Shown here: positions 1 to 12,500 of the stretch, in pieces | Layout: each line of letters begins with the position of its first letter | Position numbering within the stretch: position 1 is the stretch's first letter | Origin: Liolophura sinensis | Lineage: Eukaryota; Mollusca; Polyplacophora; Chitonida; Chitonidae | DNA: 64,000 nt | NCBI RefSeq assembly: GCF_032854445.1 | Contig: NC_088303.1 | Coordinates: forward strand, 20,035,501-20,099,500 | Reading direction: 5' to 3' | Notes under the pieces: model-generated | Seen by the model: only the letters and a program-made list of their open reading frames with translations | Told to the model about the DNA's origin: nothing | The model's database searches: none | Program-made: the position numbers and the translations under genes

Positions 1-387
1 ACCAATCCTTTGAAAAATTAGTGACAAACTTTCGTACGTGTAACGTTCAGCTATGCACACTATTTCGGTCGAAATGAAGTAGAAGACAACGAGCGTTAGA
101 AGGTCGTTTTAACCTCTTATTATCACTAATGCCTCACCAACTGTGACAATGGAGACACCACTATGTTTCCATACATCGTGAGTTCTAGAGTTTAAAAGAC
201 ATGCGTCTTAATCACCCGGTCTACACACGCTTCTAGGAGTTTCATTTTAATTCAACAAAGTACGCATGATCGTCTAAGTCTAAGATGACTTTGGACTTGC
301 ATTGTTCTTTAAACTAATTTGCACTGCTCTCTTGTCGCGAACGTCATCCGACATTTGTGCATAAATTATTTTATTTTGAATTCACAG

Positions 388-525
388 TCGTGTCCTGTGC
401 ATTAGACGAATTTCAGTGTGAAACCGGAAATTGTATTATGTTGGAAGATTCCTGCAACCAAGTTTTACAAAGTTGCCCAAACAACTTTACGAATTCAAAT
501 TGCCCTAACGTCGGATTCTCTGCTC
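388..525 (+). CDS. Protease gene exon 1 in window: degenerate LDLa
   Basis: Acceptor TTCACAG, donor GTAAGT, phase 1 in and 1 out. It encodes an LDL-receptor class A-like module beginning CALDEFQC and GNC. The second half reads [11 protein letters not shown], so the usual acidic calcium cage (CDG..DC.DGSDE) is missing and the module probably cannot bind calcium normally. Upstream exons must exist left of base 1; bases 1-387 otherwise show no coding signal. Confidence 0.8.
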
Positions 526-3500
526 GTAAGTGAATATGGCTTTATTCGTTTTCAGTTAGCAGACTGTTGGACAGTTTAGTTGTTCGTTTCATATTTTTGT
601 TGGAATTATTAACAATGTGACAGTGATGTGCCATTTTTTTCCGAAATGCAGTATCATCATTCGTTCTTCGGCGGAAATTATTTTAACGACCAGAAATTTT
701 CATAGTTAAATTGTTTTTTTTTTTTTTTTGCATTTCCACTTGCGTTTTGATGTATCTACAACAAGTATTTAATACAAACGCTTTGATATGGTTTAAGATC
801 ACAAAACTTTAATCGATGAACATGTCCTTTCAGCATCTGACGTTAGACTTGTGGGTGGTTCTTATGATGGAGAAGGGCGCCTTGAGATTTTACATAACGG
901 TGTTTGGGGAACTGTGTGTGATGACGCATTCGGTACGGTCGATGTTGAGGTGGTTTGCCGAATGATGGGGTACAGGTAAGGCTGTGAGAATCGTAAGTAA
1001 TGTGTGTTGAACTGTGTGTGATGACACATTCTGTACGGTCGATGCTGAGGTGGTTTGCCGAATGATGGGGTACAGGTAAGGCTGTGAGAATCGTATGTAA
1101 TGTGTGGGGAACTGTGTGTGATGACACATTCGGTACGGTCGATGCTGAAGTGGTCGGCTGAATGATGGGATACAGGTAAGACTGTGAGAATCTTAACTAT
1201 TGTGTGGGGAACTGTGTGTGATGAGGCATTCTGTACGGTCGATGCTGAGGTGGTTTGCCGAATGATGGGGTACAGGTAAGACTGTGAGAATCATAGGTAA
1301 TGTGTGGGGAACTGTGTGTGATGACGCATTCTGTACGGTCGATGCTGAGGTGGTTTGCCGAATGATGGGGTACAGGTAAGACTGTGAGAATCATAGGTAA
1401 TGTGTGGGGAACTGTGTGTGATGACGCATTCTGTACGGTCGATGCTGAGGTGGTTTGCCGAATGATGGGGTACAGGTAAGGCTGTGAGAACCATAACTAA
1501 TGTGTTGGGAGCTGTGTGTGATGATGCATTCTGTACGGTCGATGCTGAAGTGGTCGGCCGAATGATGGGGTACAGGTAAGGCTGTGATAATCATAACTAA
1601 TGTGTGTGGAACAGTGTGTGATGACGCATTCGGTACGGTCGATGTATGGTGGTCTGCCGAATGATGGGGTACAGGTAAGACCTGGTTTGCAAAAATATGC
1701 ACTTTGGTTGGTTGAAGTCATTTTCCTCAGAATTAAACTGAGAGATGTGCGCCACAAACAATTCTAAGATATGAAGCATTAGCAATGCATTCGAAATGTT
1801 AGTTTGACACACATTTTACATCTTATACATGGGGTGTGAAAAACACACGAGGTCCATATCCATGCGATAAAAAAGGCGCAAAAGCCCAAGTACATGCCAT
1901 ATATCATCCAGGCATAGTGCTGGCCGCTGTGGTATAAGTGAAATATTTTTGAGTCAGACATAAACCAGCATTCAGATAAATAAATAAATAAAATAAATAA
2001 ATGCGGCACAAAGTGAGAAAAATTCACTCAATCCGTCGCGCAGTATTGGAAACAATCGCACACTTTTAAAGACTTGAAAACAGCTTTGAAAAACAATATC
2101 ATGCTTTCTTGCCGTCCAATTAAGAACAGATGACATGGTTAGAAAATCCTAAGGTAACCTTAGCATACTTATCACAGTGTGTTAGACGATTAAATCTTCA
2201 TAGATATGAATTAAATTCAATGTGGTATGAGAGAATCCTTTACAATATAACAATCGCTCTTCATGAAAAGTAGGCATTTTTATATCTGAAGCAAGAGCCC
2301 GAGGGTTAAAGATTGACACAAATAGGAGCATCCAACTCTACAAACTCAACGAATTTATCGGGCGTAAACCTTCGTGTATAACAACGAAATAACAACGCAG
2401 TTTAACTGGAATCAGCAGACGCTGGAACAAGTCATAGCCACTCCGTACAATCAGCTGGGTGGAGCTTGGCATACAATTCAACACCCAACACGACTCAACT
2501 GTTTGTACTGAGTTATTGAATATACTGGAGACAACTGACGACATCTTTTGTTTCGAGTTCCTTTATAGCAACCGTCACCAACTTCTGCCGCCATCATTTT
2601 GATGAAGTGTCACATGACCGGATATTGAATTGTGATTGGCTTCAACACTTTCCAGCCAAAGACTGGGGGCCATACACCCTTACGACGAGACGAGAATCAG
2701 TTGGAAACATTTGCAGTTTCTGACAGAGCCAGAAAGCTACGGCTCAATAAAACCGGCACAGATTACAGTTGAGTCGCGTCGTTATTCCGCACATACGGGC
2801 ACATACGACTCGACACAACTGTCGAGCTATATTTTGATGGTGGTTAAGAATGTGTGGGGAACTGTGTGCCATGATGCACCCACTAAAGTCACTGCTGACC
2901 TGAGTTGCAGAATAATGGGTAGATTATGACTGATGGGAACTTCGACCATGTTATTAGCTTGTGTACTATGCAATTTTCTTTTTACCTGCAGCGATGGACG
3001 ATTCAAGGGTGTTCCTGCTGGGACTGGTCAGATTTGGCTGGATCAGGTGGACTGTACTGGCACAGAAAGTCATATTAAAGATTGTCTCCATGACGGCTGG
3101 GGAGTTCATGACTGTTTTCATTCTGAAGATACAGGCGTCGAATGCTATAGGCAAAATGACCAAGGTAACAATGATACTCTTCATAAATTTATTTGAGAAA
3201 ATTTGAGAATTCATAGGAATGTTTTCGAAAGTGTTTGAACTTAACACTATCTCAACTAAATAGACTGTATTGACAGGAATATGTACAGAACGGTTTCGAC
3301 TTAAAGGATTAGTGTCCAGATTTATTATTTATTCCTAACTAGCTAACCCTGCATGTATTGTTAAGTTGAGTGTAAAAAAATGTTGAAAAAATGTGCACTA
3401 ATCTGAGTAATATATGGCTCTTAAAATCACTAGATAATGAGGCTTGTTTTATACATTTTCCCGCCGACACTCGGTAGTTTCCGCCGAATTACCTCTTACG

Positions 3501-6500
3501 AGTCCAACCATTACGAGCTGTCAGAGCTTCGCCGTTTAGTTCAGTGTTAAAAAGCTACATGACTGGCAAAAACCATAGCGCATTTATCCGCGAAATGGTT
3601 TACCGTTCTGCATAGGGCTGTAAAAATAGATGGTCGATGAACCGTGGAGCTAGTTGTTTCAAATTTCCAGACGATTTGGCCCACAGGAAGGCGTGAATTT
3701 ACTGCACAAGACGGAAGGATTTTGTACCAACCTGGTCTCGTCATTTTACAGCGGAAAGCTACGAGCGGAATACAACTGAATTTTCACAACGACACCTTCC
3801 ACAACTGTAGTTATGAAATACTATTAAATGAACTGAAATGTGATAGATACTAAATCTCTGTACACTAACGCCAATTAAGGTACAGATATATTGTACGCGA
3901 TTATATGCCCCTGTAGGCATAGGCTATTCAAAAGGTCGAAAATAACATGTACTGGTGGTTGTCATGGAATATACTGAGGCAATGAATTTTGAATCCCTCG
4001 GGAATAGAATGATATTTATTGTGAGGTCGACAGAGGAAAGGAACAGTAAATAAATATTAAATCTGAAGATAAACACACGATGTACAATGTAACACAGGAT
4101 AAAGTTATATTTTACTAGTAAGTATTGCCAGTGCTGTTGGAAACGCCTGGACAAAGATCCAATTCAAAGTCGGAAAACTCGGAATCTGACCAGAAATGTC
4201 AGTGTCATAAATTGGAACTTCAACGTCGTCCACTGTGGGTTCAAACTGATACGACAGTATATTTACTTTTGTGTATAGCTAGAATCCATCTCGTAAATGA
4301 CATCGCTGTGATACGAATTCCCAGGTTATTAAGGGCAGCTAGACTTGGGTTGGCCACCTGTGACGTCAATCGCTGAGCCGTTCCGCCGTACCGGGCGGCC
4401 GGCTAGAAATCGACTAAGGCAGTAAGTCTAAATCATGATTACGTTTCTCAGAAACCCTCCCGATAGTATACTATTTAAAAAGGTTATAGTCTTCATAATT
4501 AGAACCAGCAGGTAAGTCTGGACATTAATCCCTTTTATACTATCTCAAACACATAGACTGACAAGATTGTGTTCAGAAAGGTTTTAACTTAATACTATTT
4601 CAATAAAAAGACTGATAGAGATGTGTTCAAACAGGTTTCGACATAATACCATCTCAAATAAATAATCTGACAAGGATGTGGTCTGAAAAGCTCGACTTAA
4701 TACTATTTCAATAAATAGGTTCACATAGATGTATTCTGAAAGGTTTTGACGAAATACTGTCTCAAATAAACGGACTGGCAAGAAGGCGCTGAGAAAGGTA
4801 TTGGCTTATAAAGTGTTACATAAATACACCGACAAGAATGTATTCAGAAAGATTTTGACTTAAATCCTACATTATGACAAATCGTTTTCGAAAGGTTTTT
4901 TTAGTGTTGAACAGCACATTTTGTTCACTTTGTATGTCCAGGATTCTTTTTAAGTTAAAGAAGAAAACTTAAATATCAGTGAAATACCATTGGAAAGAGT
5001 ATGCATTTCCTCACAGGTGCATGCCATAAAGAAAATTTTAATATGTACCTCCAGCTGATAAATGATAAATAAAGTCAGCGCCAACATTCGCTGTGGGCGA
5101 CTCCATTTTACCTAAAATCTAGTCCTGAAGTCTTCTGTCTTAGGAGGAGAATTGCCGTCCGAAACCGCCGAAGTGCAGTTCGTACATTTCCGGTAGAACT
5201 CTTCTTCCCAGAAGGTTGTGAACAGTACAATTCGTTTTCCGCTTGACGATCGGGAAACCGGAATGTTGGACGTAGGTTCCGAGTTTACACGAAGAAGTCG
5301 GCAGTTTTAACGACTGTCATTGGCTGAGAGGCAACACACCCCCAACATAAATTACAGGGGTTAAGATGGAGGACGCGATGGACAGAGCGATTTATGCCAG
5401 CTTTGCCGTATTCAGGCTTTACGTGTATGGCGAGGACAAATGGCAAAATTATGCAGCAGGCACCACCAGATAGAAAAAAATATGCTCTTTTCAGCCCTTA
5501 GTGTCATGTTTTTAAGTTTTCTTCTCCTTTAAGTATACCATGTGTAAACATACCACATGTTCCCACCTTGTCAAAAATTGTGTGTTCGGTTTTGTGTTGT
5601 AAGTGGAACATACCATATGTCCGCTCTGTGTGCTTTGAACACAGCATAATGTCAGTTTGCGTTTTCAAAAAGTTTTTTTTACGCTGAATGGAACGTATAT
5701 CCAAATTGCTTGTTAAGACAGGTTTTTGAGTTAAACGTACCATCAGTCCATTTGGGGTGTTCAGTCCACTTTCCACTGCGCGTCCAGAAAGGAATTAGTT
5801 GAGCATACCATATGTCTATCGATACGAGATGTATATGAAATTTTTGGACTAGTGATTTAGAGTTGATATAACGTAATCTGCTATGAAGGTCATTTTTGTC
5901 ATTAATGAATTAGTCTATTAATAGCTGAATATTTCTTTGCATAATCTTCCGTTTTTTTTATTGCAGCGACTAATATCCGACTTGTAAACGGAATTCGCCC
6001 CGGCGAAGGACGTGTCGAGGTCTTTCATAACCAGCAATGGGGAACAGTATGCGATGATTCATTTCTTACTGAAGACGCCATCGTGATTTGCCGCATGTTT
6101 GGATATAGGTTGGTTTTTCGTGCTCTATACCTCAACGTGTGTTTGTATTTTAGACTGTTAGCATACCTTTATTCCCATCCGCTGCTAATGCGCTCTAAAT
6201 ATAAGGGACTGTGTGACCATCCGTGAAGTATACATTTAGTGCAAAAACAACTCCCCTACTTTCTTACCAACAGATAGGATAGATAATAACTGACACAACA
6301 CCTTGATTTATATGGACAGATTATGGCCACAGTTTAATCGTTAAATACACCAAATAGGTGACGAGATCCGCACATGATTGCTGAGCACCAACGTTACGGC
6401 GCTGGGCGAGGCACCGTCCGTTCCATACGAAATATGATACACCAAAATGCTCGCCCATTGAAAAATTTAATGCGGAACTCATATCTCCAGTGATAGATAT

Positions 6501-9500
6501 AGATGATACATGAAAATAAAATGTTCACTTCTTGAGAAATTCCAAGTGAGACCAGTACTTTTAGTGACGTACTTAGACGATATCCGAAAGTGCTCACCCT
6601 TTGAGAAATTCATAGCTGATCTCTAGTGATACACAGACCGGCCCCGATGGGTCAGTTGGTAGAACGTCCGCTTCGGGGGCGGTAGATCCAGGTTCTATCC
6701 ACGGTCGGGTCACATCTAATACTTTAAAAGAGGAAGTTGTAACTTCCTCGCTTGATGTTCAGCGTTAAGGGCAAGTGCAACGCCTGGTATTAACATAATG
6801 GCTAGATAAAACAGCAGTGCAAATCTGTCCGGTACAGCATGTGCATTCTAAGGACTCCGTCTCCGTCATATAACTGTAAAATTGTTAAGTACGACGTTAA
6901 ACCCCAAGCATCCACTCACTCACTAGTGATATACATAGATGATACGCGAAAATAATTGCTCGCCTACTTTAGAACTTCAGAGCAGAATCCATATCTCTGT
7001 CGTGTATCAGCACCAACCTCTTAGTATTTCCCAAGAAGATGCTTACACTGTATCGGTTGGATTTCGTCCTCTATTACACAACGTCTTTGTGTATTTTATA
7101 CTGTTAACATGCCTTTAGTGTCATCCTGCCAAAATATTGACCACACGTAATACGGGTATATGCAGGTGTGCTTTGATAAGACGCCTAGTGATAGGACAAG
7201 CTTAGTTCCAAGTGAATCTTTAAAATTCCCCTCGAAGATCCCGTCTCAACTGTTTCTTGAGCCTTGATGCCAAAAAGGCCTTATTGAGACTGGTACGGCG
7301 AAACCATCTAACCTCGTCAGACTCCTGATAAAACACATTGTCTACGGGTTCAGGAGAAACCAACAAGAAGCTGTTGCAGCGCGAGACCGCATTGTCTTAT
7401 GGCTTGTTGAATCCCTTGGTTAGAGATTGTAGGGTCATTCTAGGTGTTCCCATATTAAGAATGGAGCTTACTTGCCTCCCACCAATTACACATGTTCCTT
7501 TGAACTCCTATCGAGAAATAAGAAGAGATCCCAAATGCCAGCTCTGACTTAGGATCAAATGAATACGTGTGGTTGTATTTGAAACACTCTAGTACATTGT
7601 TTAACTTGAGCACAGCTGGTGGCCTTGCAACACTGATTGATAAGTTTCCTTCTGACTAACTGATCAGTAAGCCGTGTTTGTTTTTTAGTTATTGCAGGGC
7701 ACATAGATTTCGCTTCGCTGGTGAGTAATTGTGAGTAAGTAACAATCGAACACTAACGGCTTCCTCCCCAGCGGCGGCCAAGATCACTCAATCTATCCTG
7801 AAGAAACTTTCTCACTTTGAAGATATCGTTTTACTCTGTGGAGAAACCGTTGCACCGTTTTAACACCGTTTGAACAACAAAATCCTCTGAAAGACCGAGA
7901 AAATGTTTCTATATTGCAGACCTACCTTGAAGAAAACTTTAACCACAAAAGGTTTAACGCGGTTCAAATGCAAAGAATTTTTTTTTTGCTTTTGCATTTT
8001 TAAATATTTTTTTCATTGCTGCTAAACGCCATAATCAAGAATTTTTCACTTCATACGATGGCGGTCATTTTAGTTTTATGGATGACGGGAAGCCCAGTTG
8101 TTTTCAACCTGTTAAAAGTTTGAATTGCGAAGAAAAACATTGGTGTCAAGAATCTAGTTGTTACTCTGTAGAGATTTACACCTTGAAGAAAACACTTGAA
8201 TAACAATACAAATTCTCTGCTCTTTAGATAACATTCGCAGTTGGTGGGATTCTACTCCATGCGCATGACCTCATGTACTGCCCACTACACCTGCGGGAGA
8301 GATTTCCATGCCTTCTCTGCCCTCTAACCAACATTTTCCATTTTAGGACGATGTGGATTTTGGCTACCAAGCACCTGTAGGACAGTTTCAGCCACTTTTA
8401 AGTCTCTTCAGTTGTCCAGTAGCCAAGTTCCTTTAATTACATTCAATACTGATCTCATGCATAATATCAGTTGCACGGTCACCTACTGACTGTGTACGGA
8501 AATACATGCGGCGAGTAAGATTCAGGTTATATGTTTCCATATGCACTGACCGTGCTACTAATACTACACGTCACAGAAACGGATACTCTCTGCACGTAAC
8601 ACTTTAATCATTCCAAAGATTTTGTCTGAAGAAGGATGAAGTAAACTGATAAGAAACAATGCAACTTTCCCCTTCCTCAGGTAAAGTGGTAATTGCCACT
8701 AATTATGTGATGATGGGGAAAGTATTCTCCGAAAGCTAGTAATATGGGATCATGCTGTACAAAGTGTTTTTTGTCGCATTATTTCTCACTAGTTTGGTGA
8801 AGCCTCGCCATACCCGCATCAACTGATACCCTCTGCACGTAACACTTTAATCATTCCAAAGATTTTGTCTGAAGCGGGATGGAAGATGAAATATGCGTAC
8901 AGGCTATTTCATGTATATTCATACATTAAGTATGACATATATCTTGGAATAGTCTGTCTGGGATAACTGATTTTGTCACCTTTTTACTCACCACAGGTGG
9001 TAAAACATTAAGGTAACACTGTTATTACTGTTTTCAGTACGGGAGTGGGTTTCCCCCTTGCCAGATACGGAAGAGGAACCGGTTTAATTTGGTTGACGGC
9101 ACTGAATTGTACCGGAACTGAACCATCAGTATTCCAATGTGGACACAGTGGTTGGGGAAATACTTTCTTCTGTAGCCATGGTAAAGACGCTAGTGTAAGA
9201 TGTTCAGGTGGCCTTCAGAGGACAGGTAAGCTAGGTAATAGTGCATCAAACTATGCGACATTGATGTCTTGTTCACAATTTCCTGTTCGTTTTCCCCTTT
9301 TTATTGGAGAAAAAGTTTCTAATCGCTTAGGAATAGTGATTGAAAACAATGATAAATTATTCACCTGCATGTCTTGAATAAAGTGTCTTTGGATATGAAG
9401 TCTTGCTGTTTTCTAAATTTCAGCGGTTTTACAACTTTTGCTGTAATATCCTAAAACAAATCATGTTTCTCCTCGCTGACAAGGCTCAACAAGTTCAGTT

Positions 9501-12500
9501 GTTTATTTATTTATTTAATTAGTGTTTTACGCTGGTTTCAAGAATATTTCATTTATAAGACGGCGGCCGTCATTATGGTGGGATGAAACCGGGCTGGGCC
9601 ATCCGCAGGTTGTTGGCAGACATTCCTGTGCAACATATTCGTTACAGGTCTTGTAACGTATGCATTGTGTATGCTGAGAAATTTACGGCGTTTTTAACAA
9701 TTTCTTTGGGGGATGAAATACAATTTTATTGAGAGCTTACTATACCATATGCCTCTTAGTCTTCTTTTTTCAGCCTATTAGTCAAGATATATATTAACTG
9801 ATCAATACATCTAAGTTGTAGCCGGTTTGAGGTCGTTATCATGACGCGTTTGCTGAATATCGCACCAATCACGGCCATCGATATATTTGTCGACATTTTA
9901 TAAAGACTACATATAAGGCGTGATAATGGAGATATTGTCGAATACTTGCACGGTTTGTCTACAGGTTACAAGAAGTTAGTATTTCATCCCACAAAAACAT
10001 TGTTAATAGGACGTAAAATCCTCAGCATACATACATAAATGTTTTGTTTCAACTTATGGATACCGTTAAGACCAAGACAAGAAATCACGATTTCACGGTT
10101 GGAACGTGAATTAAGCGACATGGTGTTGTGTGACCATGCAGAAGACAGCCTTTGGACGCTTTGCCAATTAAAGCTCCTTCGGGCGTGTTCTTGGGTCCCT
10201 ATATACAAAGAGTGATCTCTTTGACCATACATGCATAAGGCCACACATGGCAAACTATATCAGATTCTAGTGCTCCATCAGTTATCATAATAACCTTTTT
10301 AGCAAGGTATCCTCCAGTGGTTTTTATTTTAATTTTTCATGGGAGAAACTTGATGATCGTACTGTATTCAGCGCGAATATCCACGACAGTTTCTGGAGTC
10401 ATACAAACACCACAGGGAAAAAATCTCTACTTTACTCAAAACAAGTTGATAACATCGACTCATTGAACTAGGCCTAATGCGCAGAAGTCAGGTGCCGATC
10501 AACGACCTTCTCCGTACAGATCCCACATATTCATGCTGTTTCCACTGTGACTTTTGCTGACATGCAATTTGTCGTGTATGTTACTCCAAGGTGTCACTCC
10601 CGACACGCCTGTGGACAAGAGCGTCAGACTTGTCGGAGGTTTGAAGCAGCACGAAGGCCGCGTTGAAGTGCTCCTAAGTGGTCAGTGGGGTACTATATGC
10701 AGCGATTCGTGGGATGACAAGGATTCTACAGTTCTCTGTCGAACTCTGGGCTATTTCAGGTAACGTGCGTTTATGATACCATCTTTTTACAGTACATCGC
10801 TATTTACCTTTATACGCAATTATGGAGCCCTGGACATCTTTAAGCCTAGTTGTGGTATGGCAATAGCCTCCTGTAAATTTCCTCCCTTTTCACAGGACAG
10901 CAGCGATGACATAATGCGTGAGTAGATTTTAAGGCGTAAACTCTGAGATGCGGGACCTCGCTTGCTTAAGTATGCATTACGTTAATCATGTCATGACAAA
11001 GACAACTATTTTCCAGGCAACGGAAAGTGGAAAAACATGACCTCAGCCATCGAGAAATGTCGAAACAGACCAATTTTGAAACTGGGTATTCGACTATGTT
11101 AGGCCACTAGACCACTTTTTGCTTGTAAAAACGTTCCATTTAAATGGTTGTCGCGATAAAGCTGAAGTATTGTTGAAAGCGACGTTAAAACTTTCACTCA
11201 CTCACTCCATTTAAATGGAAGAGTGATCCTAAGGGAGGTTATTCGTATTTCGTAAAACTGTTATTTTCCAATAATTGTCTTCGTGAATATCAACACTTAG
11301 CATGAGAGTAAGTTGCTTTGTTCTGGGGCTGCAGTTATTTGTTCCCTCGAAATCACATTCTTTTGAAGTCAGTATTAACTTTGCTGCATATCTGGGGTAT
11401 AACCCAGACACACTGACAGAGTCACTGGGTTTGAATTCTCGTTCTGAAATATTTACGCCAAGACTGTTTTGTTTTGTAGTGGGTCTACAGTTAGTATTGA
11501 TGAGTTTGGACCCGGGACAGGCCCTATCTGGATGGATAATGTTGACTGTTTGCCTAATGCCCCAGACATCTTCAACTGTTCCTCGACAGAGTATGGATTC
11601 CATAATTGTAACCATTATCAGGACGTGGCCGTAAGCTGTACGTTTCTATGTTTACCATTTAGCATATATTTTCTAAATCCATTAAAAGCATAGGATTTTT
11701 AACTAAAATATTTAAGGTTTTTAGTGGGAATTTACCACATTGTCAAGACTGAATTTATGGGAACGCCGCTAGAAATGACAAAGCTCAGGAAGTAAAGCCA
11801 CATCTTAATTCAGCAGGTATTTTTATTGGTCAAGGATTTGACGTCTACAACAAATAAGACACTTTCGTCTACACACAACTCTTGGTTATTCTTAAAGGGT
11901 TCATATTTCTAGTATATAGATAGTTTCCGTGTTACTGATTGTATAAAAAAGTCTATATTTCAAGAAGAAAGAAAACATGTCATTTTCAATAACTCAAAGA
12001 TGAGTTGTATTCAGATGTCCAATTTGGAACGATCGTTTATTAAAGTAAATCATTTATAATAATGAGTCAGAGTTCTTTAGCCTCTTAGAACTTCAGCCAA
12101 ATGAGATCATACTATAAGATCTATGTGAAACCTCTGGAAAACTGCGAACATATCTCAGAAATGTTCTTTTTGGCGAAGAGGAATATCCACCGCAAACACT
12201 TAGGCAGTGTGATGAAGATTAATATTTCAGCTTGGTCTGAACTAGGACACAAGTATCACAGAAAAACATTTTTAAAAATCTACTATGTTTTGAAAGCCGA
12301 GGAGATTAAACTTAACATTTGAGGATGTGGAACTGGCGAGCGATGTACCCCGATCAGCCATGAAGCCCTTATGGACTTGGCCAATCACTAGCACTGAGAA
12401 GGGCACGTGATAATTGACTGTAACGTCAATGGTAACTCTTGATTGTTAATGTAGCTTCTTGTGGTTGATAGACAGACATCGATGTAGTGAATTGGATTTT

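Larger units (their letters stand above)
1681..2991. other. Intron 2: no gene; SINE tail and degenerate SRCR copy
   Basis: No coding exon is supported. The intron holds a SINE 3' tail near 1905-2003 and a damaged SRCR half near 2840-2927. The remaining sequence shows no recognisable feature. Confidence 0.6.
6109..9037. other. Intron 4: family 2 SINE and internal duplications, no gene
   Basis: Contains a family 2 SINE (6640-6935), a diverged second copy at 7050-7130 of the intron's own 5' end (6103-6185), and a pair of related ~60-base segments near 8579 and 8825. I find no exon that keeps the SRCR frame. Confidence 0.6.

Noticed and set aside
843-1812. Several overlapping minus-strand open frames (for example 843-1127, 1291-1494, 1391-1702)
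   Set aside because: They are antisense readings of the 100-bp array and SRCR exon; repeated peptides follow the repeat period.
3644-3853. Possible extra protease exon near 3660
   Set aside because: It belongs to an interspersed repeat also present at 28810 and does not fit the phase between exons 3 and 4.
6640-6720. Second tRNA-like sequence
   Set aside because: It shares the family 2 body and tail with 48893-49225, so it is a SINE head.
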